A stretch of DNA of 19,705 nt from Mollicutes bacterium. Lineage in GTDB: Bacteria > Bacillota_I > Bacilli_A > Izemoplasmatales > Izemoplasmataceae. A model generated the notes under the pieces. It had not been told where the DNA came from, ran no database searches, and worked only from the letters and a program-made list of their open reading frames with translations. The translations under genes and the position numbers were made by a program. The DNA is taken from NCBI GenBank assembly GCA_003559585.1, contig PWKX01000185.1, positions 1 to 19,705 of the forward strand, written 5' to 3'. Of the stretch, positions 1 to 6,887 are shown one piece after another (positions within the stretch are counted from its first letter, which is position 1; each line of letters opens with the position of its first letter).

Positions 1-21
1 AAAATTTATGCACAAAAGACA

Positions 22-196
22 ACGTTACAACTCTTCACCAGGAGTGTAATGCTAAAAGAACAGGTAGGTCTACCGGCTTATCATCATCCTACTATGCACC
101 CTTCCCGCTAATGCAGTGGTTTATGTGCAGTTCGTCCGAATTACGGTTGCTGGGACAGCTTGGGATTCAAACCCAATTCCCTGTTAAATATTCACC
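22..196 (-). ncRNA. Cobalamin (B12) riboswitch, leader of a gene beyond the left edge
   Basis: Read on the minus strand, this leader has the conserved blocks of the adenosylcobalamin-type riboswitch in order. A GGTGAA start lies near 196-191. A GGGAAT block is followed by a short stem and GCTGTCCCAGCAACCGTAA (about 160-141), then ACCACTG (120-114), GCGGGAAGG (about 108-100), and the B12 box AAGCCGGTAGACCTACCTG (79-61). A hairpin downstream (stem arms 51-42 and 33-23) presents the loop CTGGTGAA (41-34). Its TGGT can pair with ACCA of the L5 loop (120-117), the kissing interaction typical of the class. The RNA is transcribed toward position 1, so the controlled gene is outside the window. Members of this class usually control B12 uptake genes or B12-independent replacement enzymes such as ribonucleotide reductase. 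Which applies here cannot be seen. Confidence 0.9.
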
Positions 197-212
197 TTTT
201 CTCTATGATTTT

Positions 213-241
213 AGTCTAAGCCTACAAGCATAAATTGTCAA
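213..241 (-). promoter_or_regulatory. Promoter for the cobalamin riboswitch transcript
   Basis: The minus strand has a perfect -35 box TTGACA (241-236), a 17-base spacer and TAGACT (218-213) as a 4-of-6 -10 box. The start of transcription would fall near 206, about 10 bases before the riboswitch core. The call is by eye from consensus match and placement. Confidence 0.6.
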
Positions 242-259
242 GCTAAATTTGTGATGTTA

Positions 260-281
260 TGCTATAATAAATTTTGAAAGG
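260..281 (+). promoter_or_regulatory. dut promoter (extended -10) and ribosome binding site
   Basis: TGCTATAAT (260-268) is an extended -10 element with a perfect TATAAT. No good -35 box lies 17 bases upstream, as is usual for extended -10 promoters. The ribosome binding site GAAAGG (276-281) precedes the ATG at 290. The promoter diverges from the riboswitch promoter, whose -35 box starts only about 20 bases to the left. Confidence 0.6.
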
Positions 282-289
282 ATGATGAT

Positions 290-727
290 ATGAGAGGCTT
301 TGAAATTGCAAAAGGTTACCAAAATATTACACTACCAAGACGTAGTACGGCTTTAAGTGCTGGATATGATTTTGAAATTTGTGAATCGATTACCTTAAAA
401 CCTAAAAGCATCAAACGTGCCAAAACAGGGGTTAAGGCTTATATGAAAGACGATGAGGTCTTAAAACTATACCCGAGAAGTTCACTGCCTAAAAACTATG
501 GATTAACAATTCCAAACAATGTTGGCATCATCGACGCAGATTACTACAATAATCCAGATAATGATGGGGCTATCTTTATTCAACTTTATAATTTTACTGA
601 CCATACCGTTACCTTAGAAAAAGGCACAAGAATCGCTCAAGGGATTTTTGTTCACTATTTAAAAGCTGACAGTGAGCCTTTAAACAATCATAAAAGAACC
701 GGCGGATTTGGCTCCACCGGCTCATAA
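290..727 (+). CDS. dut: dUTP diphosphatase (dUTPase)
   Basis: This enzyme hydrolyses dUTP to dUMP and pyrophosphate, keeping uracil out of DNA and supplying dUMP for thymidylate synthesis. All five trimeric-dUTPase motifs are visible in order: AGYDF (about residues 24-28), PRSSLPKNYG (62-71), the uridine-binding hairpin NNVGIIDADYYN (76-87), GTRIAQGIF (112-120) and the C-terminal RTGGFGSTGS that closes over the substrate. The length of 145 residues is normal. The start is set by GAAAGG nine bases upstream of the ATG. This is the only plus-strand gene of the window. It is monocistronic, with its own extended -10 promoter and a strong terminator immediately after the stop. It converges on fabZ with a gap of 26 bases. 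Confidence 0.95.
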   Translation: MRGFEIAKGYQNITLPRRSTALSAGYDFEICESITLKPKSIKRAKTGVKAYMKDDEVLKLYPRSSLPKNYGLTIPNNVGIIDADYYNNPDNDGAIFIQLYNFTDHTVTLEKGTRIAQGIFVHYLKADSEPLNNHKRTGGFGSTGS

Positions 728-755
728 GATGTCAACTTTGTTGGCATCTTTTTTT
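726..755 (+). terminator. Rho-independent terminator of dut
   Basis: An 11-bp stem (arms 726-736 and 740-750, one G-T wobble) with a 3-base loop is followed by a run of T. It begins within the dut stop codon. On the minus strand the same hairpin is not followed by a T run, so it is at best a weak terminator for the convergent fabZ. Confidence 0.9.
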
Positions 756-1182
756 ATTGTTCAATCGCAAAGATAATCTCACAAGAAGCCGCCAGTTCAT
801 CACCAACATGTGCGGTCGCGGTGCCTTTACCAATTGGACCTTTTATTTTTGTGATTTCAACGGTTAAAGTCAGTTGATCACCAGGAATGACTTGTCGTTT
901 AAAACGGGCTTTATCAATCCCTGCAAAAAAGGCGTGTTTACCAACATAATCTGGTTGTTTTAAAATCGCCACAGCACCAGCTTGTGCTAAAGCTTCAATG
1001 ATGAGCACACCTGGCATCACATGATGGGTTGGAAAATGTCCAGCAAAAAACGGTTAGTTAACAGTGACGTTTTTAACCGCGACTATGCGTTTACCTTCTT
1101 CTAGTTCTAAAACACCATCTACCAGTAAAAACGGATGCCTATGTGGCAAGATGTTTTTAATATCATTACTGTTTAATAGCAT
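754..1182 (-). pseudogene. fabZ: (3R)-hydroxyacyl-ACP dehydratase FabZ with an in-frame stop
   Basis: FabZ dehydrates 3-hydroxyacyl-ACP to trans-2-enoyl-ACP in each elongation round. Read from the ATG at 1182, the frame gives a normal FabZ N-terminus with ILPHRHPFLLVDG. Codon 43 is then TAA (1056-1054), between KNVTVN and PFFAGHFP. The family has a glutamate at this point (NE.FF.GHFP), so one base change, GAA to TAA, explains it. After the stop the same frame runs on to a normal end: catalytic His49 in GHFP, Glu63 in MPGVLIIEA, and GIDKARFKRQVIPGDQL. Total length would be 142 residues, normal for the family. A restart at GTG/ATG (1020/1017) would give an 88-87 residue protein without His49, and no ribosome binding site precedes it. 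The start overlaps the fabF stop as TAATG. It may be a true nonsense mutation or a sequencing error; the intact remainder argues that the change is recent. Confidence 0.85.
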
Positions 1183-2426
1183 TAAATCTCCCTTTCTTTC
1201 ATGAAGGCTAGTGTGGCATTATGACCACCAAAGCCTAAAGAATTTGACAAGGCAACGCGGATTGGTTTTGTTTTACCTTCATTAGCGGTCACATCTAAAT
1301 CACACTCAGGGTCTTGTTCTTTGATGTTAATGGTTGGTGGCACAAAGCCATCTTTAAGCGCCATCACACAAATGACTGCTTCAAGGGCACCACTCGCACC
1401 AAGTAAGTGACCACTCATCGATTTAGTGGAACTAACTGATAAGGTTGAGGCATGGTCCATAAACAAATCTTTAATTGCCTTTGTTTCTATTTTATCATTT
1501 AATGGCGTGCTTGTCCCATGTGCATTAATATAATCCACTGTGTTTAAATCAAGATGACCATCCAGTAAGGCCTGTTTCATACATTGATAAGCCCCGCGTC
1601 CCTCAGGATCAGGGCTTGTCATATGGTAAGCATCACAGGTTGCCCCGTACCCAACGATTTCACCATATATCTTAGCACCACGTTTTTTTGCATGTTCATA
1701 TGATTCTAAAATTAACGTTGCCGCGCCTTCACCCATCACAAAACCACTACGGTTTTTATCAAAAGGCATGGATGCCTGATTGGGATCATCGGTTTTAGCT
1801 AGTGCTTGCATCACACTGAACCCACCAAGCCCTAATTTGGTAATAGAAGCCTCTGCCCCACCAGAAATAGCCACATCATGGTAGCCATCTCGGATGCTTC
1901 TAAACGCATCGCCGATGGCGTTGGTTGCACTGGCACAGGCGGTAACACTGGCCGTCGCCATGCCTTTAAAACCATACTCAATCGCGATATTACCAGCCGC
2001 GATGTTGATGATCGATGTTGGTATGAAAAACGGGCTAATACGGTTATAACCGCGTGCCTTAGCTTTATCTTCTTGTTCAGCGATGGTTTCAAGGCCGCCG
2101 ATACCACTGGAATAAAACACACTAGCACGATATGGGTCAAGTGTTTCTAAGTTAACATCAGCATCTTTGATGGCTTCATCTGTGGCCATGAGTGCAAATT
2201 GAGTGAAACGGTCCATCCGTCTGGCTTTCTTTTTCCCAAAGATAGCCACAGGATCAAATCCTTTGACCTCACCAGCAATTTTAACATCAAAATCTTCAAC
2301 GTCAAATCTTTGAATGACATCAATCCCATTTTTGCCAGCTTTAATGGCTTCCCATGTTGTTTTAACGTCTAAACCTAAAGGCGTCACAGCGCCCATGCCT
2401 GTAATAACAACTCTTCTTTTATCCAT
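1182..2426 (-). CDS. fabF: Beta-ketoacyl-ACP synthase II
   Basis: FabF condenses malonyl-ACP with a growing acyl-ACP, extending the chain by two carbons. The 414 residues match the usual length. The Cys-His-His triad is visible: Cys164 in TACASAT, His303 in NAHGTSTPLND and His340 in MSGHLLGASGALE. The glycine-rich C-terminal SNSLGFGGHNA of the thiolase fold is also present. The two catalytic histidines, rather than His/Asn, separate it from FabH. The ATG overlaps the fabG stop by one base (TAATG), and its own stop overlaps the fabZ start the same way, so translation is probably coupled. FabF versus FabB cannot be separated with certainty by eye, but FabF is the form expected in Firmicutes. 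Confidence 0.96.
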   Translation of the reverse strand: MDKRRVVITGMGAVTPLGLDVKTTWEAIKAGKNGIDVIQRFDVEDFDVKIAGEVKGFDPVAIFGKKKARRMDRFTQFALMATDEAIKDADVNLETLDPYRASVFYSSGIGGLETIAEQEDKAKARGYNRISPFFIPTSIINIAAGNIAIEYGFKGMATASVTACASATNAIGDAFRSIRDGYHDVAISGGAEASITKLGLGGFSVMQALAKTDDPNQASMPFDKNRSGFVMGEGAATLILESYEHAKKRGAKIYGEIVGYGATCDAYHMTSPDPEGRGAYQCMKQALLDGHLDLNTVDYINAHGTSTPLNDKIETKAIKDLFMDHASTLSVSSTKSMSGHLLGASGALEAVICVMALKDGFVPPTINIKEQDPECDLDVTANEGKTKPIRVALSNSLGFGGHNATLAFMKEREI

Positions 2427-3157
2427 TAAACCATTCCTCCATTCACACTGATTGTTTGTCCTGTCATATATGAGGCTTGTTCGCTGGCTAAGAATAAGAC
2501 GACATTCGCCACATCTTCAGGTTTCCCAAACCGGTTTAGGGGGATTTGTGATTTGTATGAGGCTTTCACATCGTCATTTAATTGTTCTGTCATTTTTGTT
2601 TCAATGAACCCAGGTGCCACACAATTGACATTGATTTGTTTTTTTCCGAATTCTTTGGCTAATGACTTGGTTAAACCTATTAGACCTGCTTTGGTAGCTG
2701 CGTAATTTACTTGACCTGCATTACCAATAATGCCAACGACACTTGATATATTAATGATCTTGCCAGATTTTCTTTTTAACATACCACGGGTCACATGCTT
2801 ACACATGTTCCATGTCCCTTTTAAGTTAACATCCACAACCGCATCAAAATCAGTTTCTTTCATTCTAAGCATCAAGGTATCCTTGGTTAAACCAGCGTTA
2901 TTGACTAAAACATTAATCGGTCCTAATGCGTCTTCAACAGCCGTGATGATATCTTTTGATGCTTCAAAATCAGCGATGTTACCCTTCACAGCCTCAACTT
3001 GAACGCCGTATGTTTCCAGTTGTTTTTTTAAAGCGGTTGCTTTTTTTTCATTGGCGTGATAGTGAAGCCCAATATTATACCCGTTTTTGGCAAACGCCTC
3101 AGCAATCGCTGAACCGATACCGCCGGTTGCCCCAGTTATTAATACGTTTTGATTCAT
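2426..3157 (-). CDS. fabG: 3-oxoacyl-ACP reductase
   Basis: This short-chain dehydrogenase reduces 3-ketoacyl-ACP to 3-hydroxyacyl-ACP with NADPH. The 243 residues show the Rossmann motif GATGGIG (residues 9-15), NNAG (86-89), Asn111, and the catalytic Ser139, Tyr152 and Lys156 (ISSVVG...YAATK). A strong GAGGAG lies 10 bases before the ATG. The fabD stop TAA abuts the ATG directly. The position between fabD and fabF is the common Firmicutes order fabD-fabG-fabF, which supports FabG over other short-chain dehydrogenases. Confidence 0.96.
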   Translation of the reverse strand: MNQNVLITGATGGIGSAIAEAFAKNGYNIGLHYHANEKKATALKKQLETYGVQVEAVKGNIADFEASKDIITAVEDALGPINVLVNNAGLTKDTLMLRMKETDFDAVVDVNLKGTWNMCKHVTRGMLKRKSGKIINISSVVGIIGNAGQVNYAATKAGLIGLTKSLAKEFGKKQINVNCVAPGFIETKMTEQLNDDVKASYKSQIPLNRFGKPEDVANVVLFLASEQASYMTGQTISVNGGMV

Positions 3158-4060
3158 TTACACCAACTCCTCTACAACGTGTTTTAACGATGCCACATCA
3201 TGGACACTATAAGCGTTTAAATCACGATCTATTTTTTTCACAAACTTAGCCAACATTGGTTTGGGTCCTATTTCAATGAAGGTATCATACCCATCAGCGA
3301 TCATCTTCTTAAGCATATCATGAAATAAGACCGGTTGTGAAATGTGTTGTGACATCAATGGTTTTAAAGGTTCATCCACTAAGGTGGCTGTCACATTCGC
3401 ATATAAATCCCCTTTGGGTTGTTTTAAATCGATAGGCTCTATATATTGAGCGAACTTATCTGCCGCAGATTGCATAAGCGGACTATGAAAGGCACCGGCG
3501 GTTTTAAGTGGTATGATGCGTTTGATTGATGTGGCTTGTTCTTTAAATGCATCAAGACCAGCTTTCCTACCAGAGATAACCAGTTGATCTGCCGCATTCA
3601 CATTGGCTAGATAAATACCTTCAATGGCGTTCACTAAGTTTACAACTGTTTGTTTATCGCTTCTAACCGCAGCCATAACACCGGGGTTTGTTTGGGTCGT
3701 TTCATGCATCAACCGACCACGTTCGTTGATGATTGATAATCCTGTTGAAAAGTCATACACACCTTGATGGTAGTAAGCAAAGCATTCACCGAGTGATAAG
3801 CCTGCACTCGCTTTGGCATGAATGCCTTCGTGTTCAAGTTGGTCTTGAATAGCACAGCTTAAAGCGTACATCGCAGTTTGCACAAACTGGGTGTGTTCTA
3901 AGGCCGTTGCATCATGAAACAAATGATTAATAACATGGTGTTTTAACGTCTGGTTGGCTTCATCAATACGTTGTTTAATGATGGGATAATGTTCGTATAA
4001 ATCCTTGCCCATCCCGAGAAATTGACTGCCTTGTGGTGAAAACAAAAAAGCACATTTCAT
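3158..4060 (-). CDS. fabD: Malonyl-CoA:ACP transacylase
   Basis: FabD transfers malonyl groups from CoA to acyl carrier protein, supplying the extender unit. The nucleophile Ser89 sits in GLSLGE and the catalytic His192 in GAFHSPLM. The N-terminal oxyanion motif reads SPQGSQ where most members have PGQGSQ, a mild deviation. I chose the ATG at 4060 (300 residues). GAGGAG lies about 10 bases upstream of it, whereas the upstream in-frame ATG at 4078 contains that site in its own first codons and has none before it. The gene follows fabH closely: the fabH TGA is at 4077-4075. Confidence 0.93.
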   Translation of the reverse strand: MKCAFLFSPQGSQFLGMGKDLYEHYPIIKQRIDEANQTLKHHVINHLFHDATALEHTQFVQTAMYALSCAIQDQLEHEGIHAKASAGLSLGECFAYYHQGVYDFSTGLSIINERGRLMHETTQTNPGVMAAVRSDKQTVVNLVNAIEGIYLANVNAADQLVISGRKAGLDAFKEQATSIKRIIPLKTAGAFHSPLMQSAADKFAQYIEPIDLKQPKGDLYANVTATLVDEPLKPLMSQHISQPVLFHDMLKKMIADGYDTFIEIGPKPMLAKFVKKIDRDLNAYSVHDVASLKHVVEELV

Positions 4061-4074
4061 GTTCGATCGACTCC

Positions 4075-5043
4075 TCATAATTTAATGACAGCCCCGCCCC
4101 ATGTAAACCCAGCACCAAAAGCAGCCGTGATCATTGTGTCACCTTTTTTTAATGCGCCAGTTTTGATGGCTTCATCAATGGCAATTGGGACACTAGCCGC
4201 CGAGGTGTTGCCTGTATGGTCAATATTAACAAACATTTTATCGTGTTGAACCCCTAAGGTTTTAGCGGCTTTATCAATGATACGTTTATTGGCTTGATGG
4301 GCGACGATCATGTCAATGTCATCTAGGCTTAAGTGTGTTTCTTCTAACAGCGATTTTACCACCGAAGGCAAAACAGCGGTTGCGAATTTAAAAACTTCTG
4401 CACCATTCATTTGTAAAAACGGTCTTGTTTGTTCTGGGGTTATATAGTTCTTTTTTAAAGGGTATCCATCCATTTTTAAATATCCTTTTTCATCCCCTTT
4501 AGCGTATGTTAAAATCGCAGGAATATGGTTGGTGTCACTTTTTGATAACACAAAAGCACCCGCGCCATCACCGAATAACACACACGTGTTACGATCTGCG
4601 TAATCGGTAATTTTGGTTAAGGTTTCTGCACCGATGATTAATATGTGTTGATAATCACCACTTTTAAGCATCTTATCGGCAATGTTTAAAGCATAAATAA
4701 AACCTGTGCACGCTGCGTTTACATCAAATGCAGGAATGGCACGACAACCCAATCGGCTTTGCAACATTTGAGACACACCAGGAAATGGTTGATCTGGGGT
4801 TACGGTTGCCACAATAATCATATCAAGATCACTGGCTTTTAACTTGGCATCATCAAGGGCATTCAAGGCAGCTTGATAAGCTAAATCTGAGGTGTTTTCT
4901 GTCAATGTAACTGGTCTTGATTCTATGCCGGTTCTTGATTTTATCCATTCATCTGTGGTTTCAACGATGGTTTCCATATCGTGATTTGTGACGCGGTTTT
5001 CTGGGGTGTAAGCACCAGTGCCTGCGACTTTACTATAAATCAT
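4075..5043 (-). CDS. fabH: Beta-ketoacyl-ACP synthase III
   Basis: FabH starts fatty-acid synthesis by condensing an acyl-CoA primer (acetyl-CoA or a branched one) with malonyl-ACP. The Cys-His-Asn triad is complete: Cys112 in NAACTGF, His249 in AHQANKRI and Asn279 in GNTSAAS. TDEWI.SRTGI near residues 30-40 is typical of the family. The 322 residues are full length. The start ATG overlaps the accA stop as ATGA, indicating coupling. The stop is TGA, which helps fix the genetic code. Primer preference (straight or branched) cannot be read from the sequence. Confidence 0.96.
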   Translation of the reverse strand: MIYSKVAGTGAYTPENRVTNHDMETIVETTDEWIKSRTGIESRPVTLTENTSDLAYQAALNALDDAKLKASDLDMIIVATVTPDQPFPGVSQMLQSRLGCRAIPAFDVNAACTGFIYALNIADKMLKSGDYQHILIIGAETLTKITDYADRNTCVLFGDGAGAFVLSKSDTNHIPAILTYAKGDEKGYLKMDGYPLKKNYITPEQTRPFLQMNGAEVFKFATAVLPSVVKSLLEETHLSLDDIDMIVAHQANKRIIDKAAKTLGVQHDKMFVNIDHTGNTSAASVPIAIDEAIKTGALKKGDTMITAAFGAGFTWGGAVIKL

Positions 5044-5996
5044 TTAATCACACCTTTTAAGTTTTCATAATTAAAGCGTTGTAAGAAACCAATGCTTCTA
5101 TATGTGTTATAACGTTCTTTTGTGATCTCAAAGGCACTGTAAGAATCGAAGTGCTTTAAAGAACGCATGATCGTGTCTTTAATATTTAAACATGTGTTTT
5201 TAGGATGACGATGGGCACCGCCAATTGGTTCTTTGATGATGCCGGTGATGATGCCTTGTTCACGTAAATCATAGCTGGTTAGTTTCATTGCTTCAGCAGC
5301 GTCTTTGGCTTTTGAAGCGTCTTTCCATAAAATTGACGCATAGCCCTCAGGGCTAAGAATAGAATAAATGCTGTTTTCAAGCATATACACATGATTGCCC
5401 ACCCCAATGGCTAAAGCTCCACCAGAACCACCTTCGCCTAAAACAACCGCAATCACAGGTACTTTTAAACCACTCATTTCATAAAGATTTCTAGCAATCG
5501 CTTCACCTTGACCTCTTGATTCTGCGCCAATGCCGGGAAAAGCACCAGGTGTGTCAATCAGTGTGATGATTGGTCGGTTAAATTTCTCTGCTTGTTTCAT
5601 TAACCGTAAGGCTTTACGGTAACCTTCTGGATGAGGCATCGCAAAATTACAAGCGATGTTTTCTTCTGTTGTTTTGCCCTTTTGTTGGCCAATAACCGTC
5701 ACAGCCCGTCCTTCAATCGTCGCGATGCCACCAACGATGGCTTGATCGTCTTCAAACGCACGATCACCATGTAAGTCCATAAACTCATCAAACACGCACT
5801 CAATCACATCTTTAGCCGTTAAACGTTTAGGATGTCTGGCTAATAATACGCGGTCCCATGCGGTTAGTTTTTTCATCATGTTGTTTTTATAGGCTTCTAT
5901 TTTTTCATTAATTTCTGCTTTAGCTTGGACATCGTCTAATTCTTTTAATGTTGCTTCTAATTGATTTAGACGCATTTCTTTTTTTAAGATATCCAT
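5040..5996 (-). CDS. accA: Acetyl-CoA carboxylase carboxyltransferase subunit alpha
   Basis: AccA with AccD forms the carboxyltransferase that moves CO2 from biotin on AccB to acetyl-CoA, giving malonyl-CoA. The 318 residues show the family's N-terminal helical region and WDRVLLARHPKR. They also show the oxyanion and acyl-CoA binding segment around IDTPGAFPG, GEAIARNL and GEGGSGGALAIG, then SILSPEGYASILWKD. AAGGAG lies about 10 bases before the ATG. It is separated from accD by three bases and overlaps fabH by four (ATGA). It sits between the other three acc genes and the fab genes, consistent with a single lipid-synthesis operon. Confidence 0.96.
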   Translation of the reverse strand: MDILKKEMRLNQLEATLKELDDVQAKAEINEKIEAYKNNMMKKLTAWDRVLLARHPKRLTAKDVIECVFDEFMDLHGDRAFEDDQAIVGGIATIEGRAVTVIGQQKGKTTEENIACNFAMPHPEGYRKALRLMKQAEKFNRPIITLIDTPGAFPGIGAESRGQGEAIARNLYEMSGLKVPVIAVVLGEGGSGGALAIGVGNHVYMLENSIYSILSPEGYASILWKDASKAKDAAEAMKLTSYDLREQGIITGIIKEPIGGAHRHPKNTCLNIKDTIMRSLKHFDSYSAFEITKERYNTYRSIGFLQRFNYENLKGVIK

Positions 5997-5999
5997 CTT

Positions 6000-6887
6000 T
6001 TACAGCTCCTTTTGATGAAAACGTAATAATTGATGAATGGTATCACGCATATGATGACGATCAACCACTTTATCAACCATCCCTTTTTCAAGTAAAAATT
6101 CAGAGCGTTGGAAGCCTTCTGGTAAATCCTGTTTGATGGTTTGTTTAATCACACGTGGCCCTGCAAAGCCAATTAAGGCTTTAGGTTCAGCTAAAATGAT
6201 ATCACCGAGTGATGCAAAAGAAGCTGTAACCCCACCAGTGGTTGGGTGTGTTAAAACAGATATAAAAAGTAACCCTTGGTCATTAAACTTCTTTAATGCC
6301 CCTGAGGTTTTCGCCATTTGCATCAAGGAATAAATTCCTTCTTGCATGCGTGCTCCACCCGAGGCGATAAACATCACAAGTGGTAATTTTTTCATCATCG
6401 CGTATTCAATGCTTTTAGTAACCTTCTCACCAACGACAGAGCCCATAGAACCCATCATAAAATACGAATCCATCACCCCAATCACCAAGGGTAATCCTTT
6501 GATTTGAGCATATCCATAAATATAGGCTTCATCTAAACCGGTCCGCTTTTTATAATCGGCAATTTTCGACTCATATCCATCAATAAAAAGGGGGTCCAAT
6601 GTGATATAACCTAACCCTTTTTCGATAAAAGAATGTGAATCAACCATAAGGCTTAAACGGTCTACCGCTCTTAATCTAAAGTGATGGTGACAGGCCGGGC
6701 ATACAAACCGATTATTGACGATGTCTTCACTCATAAAGGTTTTTTTGCAGGCATCACATTGTTCATATAAGCCTTTGGGGACATCCGGTGTTTTTGTCGA
6801 TTCAAGCGGCTTTTTCCGATAAGAAATCGCGTGTTTTTTAAACGCTTTTTGTTTGTCGAAAGCTTGTTTTAGAAGATCAGACTTCAT
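6000..6887 (-). CDS. accD: Acetyl-CoA carboxylase carboxyltransferase subunit beta
   Basis: AccD is the partner of AccA in the carboxyltransferase. Its N-terminal four-cysteine zinc ribbon is intact: Cys44, Cys47, Cys63 and Cys66 (CDAC...CPAC). The crotonase-like domain follows, with GSMGSVVGEK, FIASGGARMQEG, HPTTGGVTASFA and LIGFAGPRVI, and the C-terminal QRSEFLLEKGMVD typical of the family. The length of 295 residues is normal. The ATG overlaps the end of accC by 11 bases, with its initiation region inside accC. Confidence 0.96.
   Translation of the reverse strand: MKSDLLKQAFDKQKAFKKHAISYRKKPLESTKTPDVPKGLYEQCDACKKTFMSEDIVNNRFVCPACHHHFRLRAVDRLSLMVDSHSFIEKGLGYITLDPLFIDGYESKIADYKKRTGLDEAYIYGYAQIKGLPLVIGVMDSYFMMGSMGSVVGEKVTKSIEYAMMKKLPLVMFIASGGARMQEGIYSLMQMAKTSGALKKFNDQGLLFISVLTHPTTGGVTASFASLGDIILAEPKALIGFAGPRVIKQTIKQDLPEGFQRSEFLLEKGMVDKVVDRHHMRDTIHQLLRFHQKEL

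Noticed and set aside
726..755. The dut terminator as a bidirectional terminator for fabZ
   Set aside because: On the minus strand the stem is followed by ATGAGCC rather than T residues, so only the dut direction is supported.
1832..2150. Overlapping open frames on both strands inside fabF
   Set aside because: They overlap conserved fabF coding sequence, including the Cys164 region, and show no family motifs.
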